Shown here: positions 43,161 through 52,292 of the stretch, piece by piece
How positions within the stretch are numbered: position 1 is the first letter of the stretch
Layout of the letters: each line of letters begins with the position of its first letter
Assembly (NCBI RefSeq): GCF_001693515.2
Contig: NZ_CP042968.1
Coordinates: 3,162,001-3,226,000 of the forward strand
Length of the DNA stretch: 64,000 bases
Reading direction: 5' to 3'
Origin: Bradyrhizobium paxllaeri
Lineage (GTDB): Bacteria; Pseudomonadota; Alphaproteobacteria; Rhizobiales; Xanthobacteraceae
The notes under the pieces: generated by a model
Told to the model about the DNA's origin: nothing
What the model saw: only the letters and a program-made list of their open reading frames with translations
Database searches by the model: none
Position numbers and translations under genes: made by a program

Positions 43161-43670
43161 CTATTGAGGCGCGGGAACGCGGCGCAGGACATCCTCGTAT
43201 GGGGCGAGATCGAGAAAGGCCGTCACCTCCGCTGCCTTTCCGCCTTGCATGCGGAAGATCCAGGCGTAGCTGTTTGTGTAATCCCTGCCGTCGCGGGCGA
43301 CGCCGCTTCCTTCCCAGCGAGCGACCACATGGTCGCCATCGGCAAAGACCTGGAATGCTGTCGGGCGGACCGGCGTGGATAATCTCGTCGCGAAGGGACG
43401 GATGGCCTCAAGGAAGGTCTCGCGGCCCTGGAACACACCGGCACCTGGGCTCGATCCCTTGATCGTCCAGGCGACATTTTCGGCGAGCACGTCGTTGAAG
43501 AAGGACGTTCCGCCCGCCGCCCAGCGATGAAAGGCTTCGGTGATTATTTGCTTGTTGTTATCTTCGGACGCGCTCGACTGACCGCAGGTAGCAGCCGTGG
43601 TCAGGCTGGAAACGGTAAACATTGCGGCGCACATGCACCATGCGAGTGCGCGATTGGTCATGGCTCTCAT
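43161..43670 (-). CDS. NTF2-like (SnoaL-type) protein, exported
   Basis: A 169-aa protein with a signal peptide (CMCAAMFTVSSLTTAATC; cut near TAA or a possible lipid site) and an NTF2/SnoaL fold: NKQIITEAFHRWAAGGTSFFN, LAENVAWTIKGSSPGAGVFQG, FQVFADGDHVVARWEGSG, and YAWIFRMQGGKAAEVTAFLD. Members act as ketosteroid-isomerase-like enzymes or binding proteins; the substrate here is unknown. It is the first gene of a likely two-gene unit with the Atu4866-domain gene. Confidence 0.85.
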   Translation of the reverse strand: MRAMTNRALAWCMCAAMFTVSSLTTAATCGQSSASEDNNKQIITEAFHRWAAGGTSFFNDVLAENVAWTIKGSSPGAGVFQGRETFLEAIRPFATRLSTPVRPTAFQVFADGDHVVARWEGSGVARDGRDYTNSYAWIFRMQGGKAAEVTAFLDLAPYEDVLRRVPAPQ

Positions 43671-43763
43671 GAATTTCTCCTTTCTGATCTACTTCCTTCT
43701 TCAGCAGAGGTGATGCGTGCATTGCCGGCACGCCTGTCGCCGATGCATTGAGTTGGCTTACGT

Positions 43764-44825
43764 TCAATCCCGCAGGGCGACGGATGCGCCGCCGAAGATG
43801 AGCTGCTGAACCATGGGGCGGCCGACGAAGCGCGCGGGAAAGATCGGATCGGGCGCGCTCGCCTGATTGAGCCGATCGACATGTTCAGGCGAAAGCGCGA
43901 CGCCGAGGGCGCCGAGATTGTCGGCGGCTTGGGAAAATGTGCGGGCACCGATGATGGGCGACGTGACTGCAGGATTCATGAGCGTCCAGGCGATCGCCAC
44001 CTGGGACGGGGTCGCGCCGATCTCTTCGGCTACGGCGCGCACGACATCCGCAATTCCGATCGACCGCTCATTGAGATGGCCGGACGACGCAATGACACCC
44101 TTGCGTGTCGATGAGATGCTTGCGTCGCGCGACTCCGCGACATCGGACCGGGCGTACTTGCCGGTCAATATGCCGCCGCCGAGCGGCGACCAGGGCAGCA
44201 CGCCCATGCCGAGCGCGGCGGCCATCGGAATGAGCTCGTGCTCAACGGTGCGCTCGACCAGGCTGTACTCGATCTGCAGCGCCACGAACGGGGACCAGCC
44301 GCGGAGATCGGCGATTGTCTGCATCTGGGAGATACGCCAGGCCGGCGTATTGCAGATGCCGGCATATTGGATCTTGCCCGAACGCACGAGATCATCGAGC
44401 CCCCGCATTACTTCGTTGGATTGCGTGGTCATATCCCAACCGTGCAGATAGAACAGCTCGATGCAGTCGGTGTTGAGCTGCCGCAGGCTCTGCTCCACCG
44501 AACGCAGCATATTGAGCCGGTGGTTGCCGCCTGAGTTCGGGTTGCCCGGCTCGCGCGCCATGGTGAATTTGGTCGCGAGCACGATACGATCGCGCTTGTC
44601 CGCGATGAACTCGCCGAGGAGGCGCTCGGCGGCGCCGTCGGTGTAGTTCACGGCCGTATCGACGAAGTTGCCGCCGCGATCGACGTAGAGATCGAAGATC
44701 CGACGCGCTTCGCCTGCATCGGCGCCCCAGCCCCAATCCTGACCAAAGGTCATCGTGCCCAGCGCGATGGGAGATATCCGCAGGCCGGACCGGCCGAGCA
44801 GACGGTAGTGGTCAAGAGACGTCAT
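43764..44825 (-). CDS. Aldo/keto reductase
   Basis: The start is at 44825 (MTSLDHYRLLGRSGLRISPI). The 353-aa TIM barrel reduces carbonyls with NADPH. The catalytic tetrad is visible: Asp and Tyr in FVDTAVNYTDGAAERLLGEF, Lys in IVLATKF, and His in LFYLHGWD. GVLPWSPLGGGILTGKY and TSPIIGARTFSQAADNLGAL bind the cofactor. It is divergent from a LysR regulator, with a CACATA-N11-TATGTG dyad between them, so it is the likely target of that regulator. Confidence 0.93.
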   Translation of the reverse strand: MTSLDHYRLLGRSGLRISPIALGTMTFGQDWGWGADAGEARRIFDLYVDRGGNFVDTAVNYTDGAAERLLGEFIADKRDRIVLATKFTMAREPGNPNSGGNHRLNMLRSVEQSLRQLNTDCIELFYLHGWDMTTQSNEVMRGLDDLVRSGKIQYAGICNTPAWRISQMQTIADLRGWSPFVALQIEYSLVERTVEHELIPMAAALGMGVLPWSPLGGGILTGKYARSDVAESRDASISSTRKGVIASSGHLNERSIGIADVVRAVAEEIGATPSQVAIAWTLMNPAVTSPIIGARTFSQAADNLGALGVALSPEHVDRLNQASAPDPIFPARFVGRPMVQQLIFGGASVALRD

Positions 44826-44854
44826 TGTCGGTGCCTCCAACTTTCTGTCGGGCA

Positions 44855-44877
44855 CACATACGATCGCGCCATATGTG
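44855..44877. promoter_or_regulatory. LysR-type inverted repeat between divergent genes
   Basis: CACATA, eleven bases, TATGTG form a perfect dyad of the T-N11-A class recognised by LysR-type regulators. It lies midway between the aldo/keto reductase and the lysR gene. A second dyad, TTGGT and ACCAA (44904-44924), touches the lysR start codon. Binding is inferred. Confidence 0.6.
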
Positions 44878-44923
44878 AAACAATTTGTCCAATCGTGACC
44901 GGCTTGGTAAGTTTGGCTAACCA

Positions 44924-45847
44924 ATGGCGGTAGATCTGAACCTTGTTTCGGTTTTCCTGGCAGTCGCAGAAGCGAAGAGCTTTCGCGGCGCTGCTGAACG
45001 ACTGGGCGTAACCCGGCCCGCGGTGAGCCAGGCCATTCGCCGAATGGAAGATCGGATGGGCGTGGCGCTCGTCCAGCGGACGACGCGCAGCGTCAGGCTC
45101 ACCGAGGCCGGCGTGAAACTGCACCAGCGCGTCGCACCAGCCATTGCAGAAGTCGAACTCGCGCTCGATACCGCACAAGATCGGGATGCCAAGCCGACCG
45201 GGCAGCTGCGGCTCGCCGTTTCCTCGATCGCCGAGCGGTTCATCTGCGGACCGCTGCTTGCGAGTTTTATGCACGCTCATCCTGGTGTGCAGATCGATAT
45301 CACCGTGACCGACGAGGAGTTCGATATCGTAGCCGAGGGGTACGACGCCGGCGTTCGCCTCGGCGAAGTGATCGCGCAGGACATGATTGCCGTGCCAGTC
45401 TCGGGCGATCAGCGCCAGATGGTCGTGGCCGCACCGTCTTATCTGGAGCGTTTCGGTACGCCATCGCATCCGACCGAGCTTTCGCAGCACTGCTGCATTG
45501 GCTGGCGTCCGGCTCCAGAGACGGCTCCCTATCGCTGGGAGTTTGAGGAAGACGGCCGCGAATTTGACGTCGCGGTAAATCCCAGGATCACGACGAATGA
45601 CATGTGGGTCATGGTAAGGACTGCGTGTGCCGGAGGCGGCCTGACATTCGGCATGGAAGAGACGTTCAGGCCGTACATTGGGCGAGGGGAGTTGGTGCCG
45701 CTTCTGGAGGCGTACTGCCCGCCCTTCAGCGGCTTCTTCCTCTATTTCGCGGATCGTCGAAATCTTTCGCCCAAGCTGCGCGCCCTGATCGACCATGTGC
45801 GATATCGCCCTCCTTCAGACGGCCGAAGAGGACGTTTCAAGTCGTGA
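44924..45847 (+). CDS. LysR-family transcriptional regulator
   Basis: A 307-aa regulator. Residues 1-60 are the winged helix-turn-helix (MAVDLNLVSVFLAVAEAKSF, ERLGVTRPAVSQAIRRMEDR), followed by a substrate-binding domain (QLRLAVSSIAERFICGPLLA, FDIVAEGYDAGVRLGEVIA) that would sense an unknown small molecule. GVRLGE and DMIAVPVSGDQRQMVVAAPSY belong to the CrgA/DsdC-like branch common in proteobacteria. It is divergent from the aldo/keto reductase, which it probably controls. Confidence 0.93.
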   Translation: MAVDLNLVSVFLAVAEAKSFRGAAERLGVTRPAVSQAIRRMEDRMGVALVQRTTRSVRLTEAGVKLHQRVAPAIAEVELALDTAQDRDAKPTGQLRLAVSSIAERFICGPLLASFMHAHPGVQIDITVTDEEFDIVAEGYDAGVRLGEVIAQDMIAVPVSGDQRQMVVAAPSYLERFGTPSHPTELSQHCCIGWRPAPETAPYRWEFEEDGREFDVAVNPRITTNDMWVMVRTACAGGGLTFGMEETFRPYIGRGELVPLLEAYCPPFSGFFLYFADRRNLSPKLRALIDHVRYRPPSDGRRGRFKS

Positions 45848-46084
45848 ACTGCCATGCGGAAGGACCGCTGTTGACACATCGCGCTATTTCACTGCGCTGC
45901 GCGACCTGACCAGGCCGCTTCCTCAACAACGCTTGAGTTGCGCGACCCCATCTGTTGCTGGCAATTCGGCCTCAGGGCGCGCATAGTTGCGCCGTCACAA
46001 TTCCGGATGGGTTGATCGGCGTTGATGACGTGGATTCTCGCGGTCAATGCCGGTGATCCCCGGTTCGACAACCGGAGTCCCGCC

Positions 46085-46759
46085 ATGTCTGTCACGGCTT
46101 CCAGCGAAACACACCGCCAGCACATCTTCGATTCTGCTGAAATGGGCGCCATCGCTCATCTTTACCGGGGCGAGGTCTACCGTTCGACGATCTGGAGAAC
46201 GCGGCTCGACAACACGACCAACTGGGCGATCGTCACCATGGGCATCGCGCTGTCGACGACCTTTTCGAGCCCGGAGGCTTCGCCGCTGCCGCTCCTGCTC
46301 GTCGGCCTGCTCATTGCCGTGTTTCTCGGCATGGAGGCGCGACGCTATCGCTACTTCAATGTCTGGCGCGCCCGCGCCCGGTGGATGGAGATGAATTTCT
46401 ACGCGCCGATATTCACCGGCGAAGCCCGCGACGATAGCTGGCAGGTGACGCTCGGGCGCGACTATACCGCGCCCCGCCACCACATTTCGTTTATCCGCGC
46501 GGCCGGGCGGCGGCTGCGTCGCAACTACGTCTGGATTCTCGCCGTTCAGGTGATTGCCTATTACGGCAAGATCGCGATCCACCCGACGCCTGCGTCGACC
46601 CTGGCGGAATTCGTCGATCGCGCTGCGGTCGGACCGATTCCCGGCTGGGTCGTTCTGATCATTGGTTTCCTCTACAATTTTGGCTGGCTGGCGTTCGCGC
46701 TCGGCACGCTTTGGCTCGACGGACGCGAGCACGGAGACGGCAAGGTGGCGATGGGTTAG
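46085..46759 (+). CDS. DUF2270 integral membrane protein
   Basis: I prefer the start at 46085 (MSVTASSETHRQHIFDSAEM), preceded by GGAG; 46022 is an alternative. The 224-aa product has a soluble start, then helices at about 48-92 (WAIVTMGIALSTTFSS, LPLLLVGLLIAVFLGMEARR) and near the end (WILAVQVIAYYGKIAIH, GWVVLIIGFLYNFGWLAFAL). AEMGAIAHLYRGEVYRSTIW and RYRYFNVWRARARWMEMNF are typical of DUF2270. Function unknown; inner membrane. It stands alone, followed by a palindromic repeat. Confidence 0.82.
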   Translation: MSVTASSETHRQHIFDSAEMGAIAHLYRGEVYRSTIWRTRLDNTTNWAIVTMGIALSTTFSSPEASPLPLLLVGLLIAVFLGMEARRYRYFNVWRARARWMEMNFYAPIFTGEARDDSWQVTLGRDYTAPRHHISFIRAAGRRLRRNYVWILAVQVIAYYGKIAIHPTPASTLAEFVDRAAVGPIPGWVVLIIGFLYNFGWLAFALGTLWLDGREHGDGKVAMG

Positions 46760-46769
46760 CGATAGCGCA

Positions 46770-46866
46770 AAGCAATCCATGCTGCCGCTTGCGGCGAAAT
46801 GGATTGCTTCGCGGAGCCTGTCATCGGGCGCGCATTCGCGCGACCCGTTGACTCGCAATGACGCTG
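46770..46866. repeat. Bradyrhizobium-type repeat, copy 1 of an inverted pair
   Basis: This segment (AGCAATCCATGCTGCCGC ... ACTCGCAATGACG) is the reverse complement of the copy at 47437-47530. It contains its own palindrome, CAATCCAT and ATGGATTG. The two copies bracket the DUF3455 gene in opposite orientation. Confidence 0.8.
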
Positions 46867-46898
46867 ATAGGTCATTGCCCGGCCATGAGGAGAGGCGT

Positions 46899-47438
46899 TC
46901 AGCCCTTGCGCAGGAACACGTAATCGGCCGAGTAGGGGACGCTTTCATAGGTGCCCGCCTTGTAGCAGGCGCCGGTGAGCCTTCCCCCCGCCGTGTTGAT
47001 CCGCTGCACCGTCGTCGCCGGACTGAGAACACCGTTGCCGCGCCGGGAAGTCACTGTGAGCTTCAGCAAGGGAATGTCGTTCGCGACCATGCCCGGGGCC
47101 GTGCCGGCGACCTGGGCGACCACCACGCTGCCGTCGCTGAGTTCCCAGTTCGGCCCGGCATAGTGCCGGCCGACCGTCTTGCCATCCTGGAAAAGCGTCG
47201 CGATCGGCTCGCGAAACGCCCAGGTGAGTGTGCCGTCGCCGCCGCTCTTGCATTCGTAGACCTGCGCGCCTTCGGCATGCAGCGTGAGAATAGCGGTTTC
47301 GCCCGGCGCTGCGATGGCCTCGGGAAGCGCTTTCTGGGCGGTCGCGGTAACAAGCGACCCGGTCAGCATGATGGCGCTCAGCACGGCGCTCTTGGAAAAC
47401 GACACGGTTATAATGCTCCGTTGTTGGTTCTTGATCAT
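46899..47438 (-). CDS. DUF3455-family exported protein
   Basis: The start is at 47438 (MIKNQQRSIITVSFSKSAVL). The 179-aa product has a signal peptide (SAIMLTGSLVTATA) and a DUF3455-type beta-rich domain: ETAILTLHAEGAQVYECKSG, TWAFREPIATLFQDGKTVGR, HYAGPNWELSDGSVVVAQV, and a tail GACYKAGTYESVPYSADYVF. Two cysteines may form a disulfide in the periplasm. Function unknown. The gene is bracketed by two inverted copies of a 90-base repeat; the start codon lies at the edge of the upstream copy. Confidence 0.85.
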   Translation of the reverse strand: MIKNQQRSIITVSFSKSAVLSAIMLTGSLVTATAQKALPEAIAAPGETAILTLHAEGAQVYECKSGGDGTLTWAFREPIATLFQDGKTVGRHYAGPNWELSDGSVVVAQVAGTAPGMVANDIPLLKLTVTSRRGNGVLSPATTVQRINTAGGRLTGACYKAGTYESVPYSADYVFLRKG

Positions 47439-47530
47439 TGCGAGCCAACGGGCCGCGCGAATCCGCGCCCGACGACAGGCTCCGAGCAATCCATGGTGCT
47501 CCGGGCGGAGACATGGATTGCTTCGTCGCA
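47437..47530. repeat. Bradyrhizobium-type repeat, copy 2 of an inverted pair
   Basis: This copy (CATTGCGAGCCAACGGG ... CATGGATTGCTTCG) is the inverted partner of 46770-46866, with mismatches in the middle. It separates the DUF3455 gene from the 3' end of icd. Confidence 0.8.
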
Positions 47531-47572
47531 CTGCCCCTCGCAAATGATGGGGAGGGAGTTGCGAAGGGCGGC

Positions 47573-48787
47573 TTAGGCCGCCATCGCCTTCTCGAGGTTG
47601 GCGGCGACCTTGTCGAGGAAGCCGGTCGTCGACAGCCAGCGCTGGTCGGCGCCGACCAGGAGCGCGAGGTCCTTGGTCATGTAGCCTTCCTCGACGGTCG
47701 CGACGCAGACCTTTTCCAGCGTGTCGGCGAATTTTGCCAGCTGCGGGTTGTTGTCGAGCTTGGCGCGGTGGGCGAGGCCACGGGTCCAGGCGAAGATCGA
47801 CGCGATCGAGTTGGTCGAGGTCTCCTTGCCCTTCTGGTGCTCGCGGTAGTGACGGGTCACCGTGCCGTGGGCGGCTTCGGCTTCCACGGTCTTGCCGTCG
47901 GGCGTCAGCAGCACCGAGGTCATCAGGCCGAGCGAGCCGTAGCCCTGCGCGACCGTGTCCGACTGCACGTCGCCGTCGTAGTTCTTGCAGGCCCAGACAT
48001 AGCCGCCCGACCACTTCAGCGCCGAGGCGACCATGTCGTCGATCAGGCGGTGTTCGTAGGTGAGGCGCTTGGCCTCGAATTCCTTCTTGAACTCGCGGTC
48101 GTAGATGTCCTGGAAGATGTCCTTGAAGCGGCCGTCATAGACCTTGAGGATGGTGTTCTTGGTCGAAAGATAGACCGGGTAATTCCGCATCAGGCCGTAA
48201 TTGAACGAGGCGCGGGCGAAGTCGATGATGGAGTCATCGAGGTTGTACATCTGCATCGCGACGCCGGAGCCCGGGGTCTTGAACACTTCCTTCTCGATGA
48301 CGGTGCCGTCCTCGCCGACGAACTTCAGGGTCAGCGTGCCCTTGCCGGGGAACTTGATGTCGGTGGCACGGTACTGGTCGCCATAGGCATGGCGGCCGAT
48401 GATGATCGGCTTGGTCCAGCCGGGAACCAGGCGCGGCACGTTCTTGCAGATGATCGGCTCGCGGAAGATGACGCCGCCGAGGATGTTGCGGATGGTGCCG
48501 TTCGGCGACTTCCACATTTCCTTCAGGTTGAATTCCTTCACCCGGGCCTCGTCCGGGGTGATGGTGGCGCATTTGACGCCGACGCCGACCTTCTTGATGG
48601 CGTTGGCGGCATCGATGGTGACCTGGTCGTTGGTCTGGTCGCGGTACTCCATTCCGAGGTCAAAATACAACAGCTCGACATCCAGGAACGGGGTGATCAG
48701 CTTGTCCTTGATGTACTGCCAGATGATCCGGGTCATCTCGTCGCCATCGAGTTCGACGACGGGGTTGGACACCTTGATTTTTGCCAT
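47573..48787 (-). CDS. icd: NADP-dependent isocitrate dehydrogenase
   Basis: A 404-aa enzyme of the TCA cycle converting isocitrate to 2-oxoglutarate with NADP. It belongs to the dimeric type common to alphaproteobacteria and eukaryotes: [78 protein letters not shown] and [20 protein letters not shown]. The substrate-binding Arg/Ser/Asn residues and the AHGTVTRH cofactor loop are intact. Length is normal. Confidence 0.97.
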   Translation of the reverse strand: MAKIKVSNPVVELDGDEMTRIIWQYIKDKLITPFLDVELLYFDLGMEYRDQTNDQVTIDAANAIKKVGVGVKCATITPDEARVKEFNLKEMWKSPNGTIRNILGGVIFREPIICKNVPRLVPGWTKPIIIGRHAYGDQYRATDIKFPGKGTLTLKFVGEDGTVIEKEVFKTPGSGVAMQMYNLDDSIIDFARASFNYGLMRNYPVYLSTKNTILKVYDGRFKDIFQDIYDREFKKEFEAKRLTYEHRLIDDMVASALKWSGGYVWACKNYDGDVQSDTVAQGYGSLGLMTSVLLTPDGKTVEAEAAHGTVTRHYREHQKGKETSTNSIASIFAWTRGLAHRAKLDNNPQLAKFADTLEKVCVATVEEGYMTKDLALLVGADQRWLSTTGFLDKVAANLEKAMAA

Positions 48788-48927
48788 GACGGAAGGGGCC
48801 TTTTCTCGGAAAACCGCGTGTTTCGGGCGGGATGGGTGATTATAGGGGGCCTATAGCACCGCAAACCGGCCGGCGGAAGCCAAGCTGTTATGCAGTTTCA
48901 GCCCATCCTTTAGGACTTCTTGTTTTG

Positions 48928-48992
48928 ACGCGTTTTCTTGACGCCAACCGGGTCCCACCCCGGATCAAAGTCCGGGGCAGGCTTCGCTTGAA
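48928..48992. repeat. Palindromic intergenic repeat
   Basis: GCGTTTTCTTGACG and a partner ending GAAAACGCTTT flank an inner CCCGGATC.AAGTCCGGGG palindrome. It lies between the ends of icd's upstream region and the hydrolase gene and may terminate the hydrolase transcript. Confidence 0.7.
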
Positions 48993-48998
48993 AACGCT

Positions 48999-50726
48999 TT
49001 AAATTGCCGCCTGGGTCGCCGTCCCCGCCACCACGTACCAGGTCACGAATATGCCGCAGATCAGGGCGCCGGGCAGGCTGGAGCCGGTCCGCCGCCAGGT
49101 GAAGGTCGCGATCACGGCGCAGATCGCCAGGAGCGGGACGAACTGGATGGCAACGATGGTCGAGAGCGGCACGAAGCCGGGGTCGGGCAGCGGGTTGAAC
49201 AGCTTTCCGCCGAGCCACAGGAGGCTGTATTGCAGCCCGACGAGGACGATGAAGCCCAGAGTCATTGCGAAGATATTGGTCAGGTACAGCGCCCCGCGGG
49301 GAGCTGCCATGGTCGAGAAATTGCGATGCAGGACATGCAGCGCAATGACGAAAAACGCCGTGAATGGGACCAGATAGATCAGGAAGATCAAAAACTGCTT
49401 CGCGCTCATCAGCTTCACCGCGACGATCCAGAACCGGAAGTCGATCTTGAACGCGAGGTCGGCAAGCCACAGCGCCGCGTAGCCGATCGCCACCGTGGCG
49501 ATGGCGATCACGAGCGACGGCAGGACAGTGCCCGACCGGCTGGCGCGCTTGGGCGCGAACCGCATCAGGGCGAGCGTGATCAGGCCGTTGATGACGGCCC
49601 AGACCAGGATCTGATTGGTGATGCCCTGCGGCAGCAAAGCGGAGGGTTTTACGAACGTCCCGCCCAGCGCAAACGCCGGGTAATAGGTCAGCGCCGGAAT
49701 GAAGGCTGAAAGGATGAAGGCGGCGGTCCAGCGCCGGCCGCTCGCGGCGACATGTTCCGGCATTGTGCCATCGGCAATCTCCGGCAGCCGCAGGCGGGAA
49801 TACATCGGCGCCTCCAATAGCCCATCGAAGGCGCCGATCAGGAGCGCCACGAAGCCGAGCAGTGCGATCAGCGTTCCGATCTCCTTGCGGAACCAGATCT
49901 GGTCGTCCACCGGGCGGTGTGTGCCGCCCTGCAGGGTCTTCGCGAACCAGTCGAGGCTGTAGCCGATGGCCTCGTGCGAAATGTGCTCGGCCGGATGGGT
50001 GATGGCGGGGGTATGCAGTACGCGGGCGGTGCCTTGCGCGATGTCGCCATAGACCTTGCCCGGCTCGACCGGCCCCTGGGTGCCGAACAGGGCCCACAGT
50101 TTCGGGCTCTGGGTGACGTCGCGGGCAAGATCGACGCCCCACATCAGGGTGGAAAATTCCTCATACTTTGCGAACACCAGCGCCACGTTGCGTGGCCAGG
50201 TGGTCGTGCCCTCGGCGGCGAACGGCTTGCCGGTCGAGGAGCCCTCCAGCACCATCGATTTGTAGCCATCAGGCATCGCGGTCGCCGCCGCCAGCACGGT
50301 CCAGCCGCCCATCGAGTGGCCCTCGAGCCCGATATTGTTCTTATCGACGATTTCGAGGCTGCGCAGATAAGCGAGCCCATCGGGGCCGCCGAAGCCGTTC
50401 GCGAAAGCGGGCGGGTCGCTGTAGCCGTGGCCGGTCTGGTCGAGCGCGAGCACAACGTAGCCACGGCGGGCGAACTCGATGGCAAAGCCATCCTGGGTCT
50501 CGCGCGAATTGATATAGCCGTGGACGGCGAGGATGCCGGGAGCGGGGATCTGCGGCGTGGCGTTCGGCGGGATGTAGAGCAACCCACTCATGGTGTTGCC
50601 CTTGGCGCCCTTGAAGCGGACATCCTCGATCCGGATACCGCCGGCAGTCTGGGTGAAATGGGCGAGCAGGCCGCCCGCCAGGATCAGGACCACGCCGACA
50701 ATCGCCAACGACCACCTGCCGCGCAT
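48999..50726 (-). CDS. Alpha/beta hydrolase fused to a polytopic membrane domain
   Basis: A 575-aa protein. An N-terminal helix (SLAIVGVVLILAGGLLA) precedes an alpha/beta hydrolase domain of about 260 residues: PAPGILAVHGYINSRETQDG, GYVVLALDQTGHGYSDPPAF, and IGLEGHSMGGWTVLAAAT with the nucleophile Ser in GHSMGG. A His near HPAEHISHEAIGYSLDWF may complete the triad. From about residue 290, eight or so hydrophobic helices follow to the C-terminus. The topology suggests the hydrolase domain faces the periplasm on a membrane base. The substrate is unknown. It stands alone between icd and the divergent trmJ-like gene. Confidence 0.88.
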   Translation of the reverse strand: MRGRWSLAIVGVVLILAGGLLAHFTQTAGGIRIEDVRFKGAKGNTMSGLLYIPPNATPQIPAPGILAVHGYINSRETQDGFAIEFARRGYVVLALDQTGHGYSDPPAFANGFGGPDGLAYLRSLEIVDKNNIGLEGHSMGGWTVLAAATAMPDGYKSMVLEGSSTGKPFAAEGTTTWPRNVALVFAKYEEFSTLMWGVDLARDVTQSPKLWALFGTQGPVEPGKVYGDIAQGTARVLHTPAITHPAEHISHEAIGYSLDWFAKTLQGGTHRPVDDQIWFRKEIGTLIALLGFVALLIGAFDGLLEAPMYSRLRLPEIADGTMPEHVAASGRRWTAAFILSAFIPALTYYPAFALGGTFVKPSALLPQGITNQILVWAVINGLITLALMRFAPKRASRSGTVLPSLVIAIATVAIGYAALWLADLAFKIDFRFWIVAVKLMSAKQFLIFLIYLVPFTAFFVIALHVLHRNFSTMAAPRGALYLTNIFAMTLGFIVLVGLQYSLLWLGGKLFNPLPDPGFVPLSTIVAIQFVPLLAICAVIATFTWRRTGSSLPGALICGIFVTWYVVAGTATQAAI

Positions 50727-51008
50727 CGACGTCTCCCCTGATGCCCTTCGCCGTTGAACCGGCGCTCGGGATTGTTTGCAGCTTCGCTTTGTTTGTGATT
50801 GTTAGCCTAGCCGAAAGTCTAATGCGCGCAAGCGGCCGCGCGGGGATCATGCCTCCTTGAGACTTTGAGCGAGCGCGCAGAGAGGTTAGTAAGCCGCGCA
50901 ACGGGCTCGCGAATTGGGCCGCCATCCGAAACGAATCTGTCGCGGTGATTCAAAACCTTCAGAGGTTGAATCAACTTCGGAGGTTGAATGAGAAGGTGAA
51001 GTCGAGAA

Positions 51009-52208
51009 ATGTCCGGCACCGATAAAACCAAGGCTGGTTTGGATTTAGCCGGACCAATTGTGATCCTCGTCGAGCCGCAGCTCGGCGAGAATATCGGCAT
51101 GGCCGCGCGCGCGATGGGCAATTTCGCGCTGTCGCGACTCAGAATCGTCAATCCGCGCGACGGCTGGCCGAACATCGCGGCGCAGCGGGCGGCGGCCGGC
51201 GCCGACCAGATTCTGGAACAGGCCGAGCTGTTCGACACAGTGGAGCAGGCGGTCGCCGATCTCTCGCTCCTGTTCGCCACCACCGCCCGCGCCCATGACC
51301 AGGCCAAGCCGGTGGTCGAACCGACCGAGGCGGCCCGCGAGATCGTGGCGCATATCGGAACCGGCGGCGGGGCCGGCATTCTCTTTGGCCGCGAGCGCTA
51401 TGGCCTGCAGAACGAGGAGGTGGCGCTCGCCAACCGGATCATCACCTTTCCGGTCAATCCGGGCTTTGCCTCGCTCAATTTGGCGCAGGCGGTGCTCCTG
51501 ATCGGCTATGAGTGGTTCAAGCATTCGACCGGCGGCGCGCTGCCGTTCGCGATGCCGGAGCGTTCCGAGCCGGCCTCGCAGCACCAGATGCAGGCCTTCT
51601 TCGACAATCTGGTCCGGGAACTCGACAAGGTCGAATTCCTCCGCCCGCGCGAGAAGCGGGACACCATGCTGGTGAACCTCCGCAACATTTTTACGCGCAT
51701 GGACCCGACCAAGCAGGACATGCACACGCTGCACGGTGTGGTGATGGCGATCGCCGAAGGGCGCAAGGGGCCGGCCAAGGGCGGCGTGCTCGATGGCGAA
51801 CAGGCGACACGGCTGCGGGCGCTTCTGGCCGAGCACGGGCAGGGGCCGGCGGCGCCCGGTGACAGCTCGACTGTGCGCGGGCTCGCCCGGCTGCTTCGCC
51901 GGAACCCGACCGATGCCGAACGGATCCTGTGGCAGGCGCTGACGCGCGACCGTCGTTTCGCTGGCCAGTTCAAGCGCCAGACGCCGGTCGGTCGCCACAT
52001 TCCCGATTTCGTTTCCTTCGTGCATCGGCTCGCGATCGAACTGGTCAACCCGAACGAGTCGGAGGCGATCGTCGCCGACCGCGCCATGCGGAAGGCGTGG
52101 CTGGAGGCGCGCGACTATCGCGTGATCGAGATGCACGTCGCCGACGTCGAGCGCGATCTGGCGACGGAACTCGGACGGCTCGAAGCCATGCTGCGCGATC
52201 CGCAATGA
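51009..52208 (+). CDS. trmJ: TrmJ-type RNA methyltransferase fused to DUF559-like domain
   Basis: A 399-aa protein with two domains. Residues about 15-175 are a SPOUT methyltransferase of the TrmJ group, which methylates the ribose at position 32 of tRNAs: ENIGMAARAMGNFALSRLRI, GGAGILFGRERYGLQNEEVA and NPGFASLNLAQAVLLIGYEW are motifs 1-3 of the knot. A helical tail leads to residues about 285-395, which resemble DUF559: LARLLRRNPTDAERILWQAL, FAGQFKRQTPVGRHIPDFVS, and ARDYRVIEMHVADVERDL. The usual IELDG acidic core is changed to IELVN, so nuclease activity is doubtful. The fusion is unusual; the methyltransferase part should work. Confidence 0.9.
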   Translation: MSGTDKTKAGLDLAGPIVILVEPQLGENIGMAARAMGNFALSRLRIVNPRDGWPNIAAQRAAAGADQILEQAELFDTVEQAVADLSLLFATTARAHDQAKPVVEPTEAAREIVAHIGTGGGAGILFGRERYGLQNEEVALANRIITFPVNPGFASLNLAQAVLLIGYEWFKHSTGGALPFAMPERSEPASQHQMQAFFDNLVRELDKVEFLRPREKRDTMLVNLRNIFTRMDPTKQDMHTLHGVVMAIAEGRKGPAKGGVLDGEQATRLRALLAEHGQGPAAPGDSSTVRGLARLLRRNPTDAERILWQALTRDRRFAGQFKRQTPVGRHIPDFVSFVHRLAIELVNPNESEAIVADRAMRKAWLEARDYRVIEMHVADVERDLATELGRLEAMLRDPQ

Positions 52209-52292
52209 AGCCGTAGCTACGATCGCTGTCCCCGCCGGCACAAACGGAGTAAGCTCGCCCTTCCAATCGACAACGCAACGCGGAGGTCTGCC

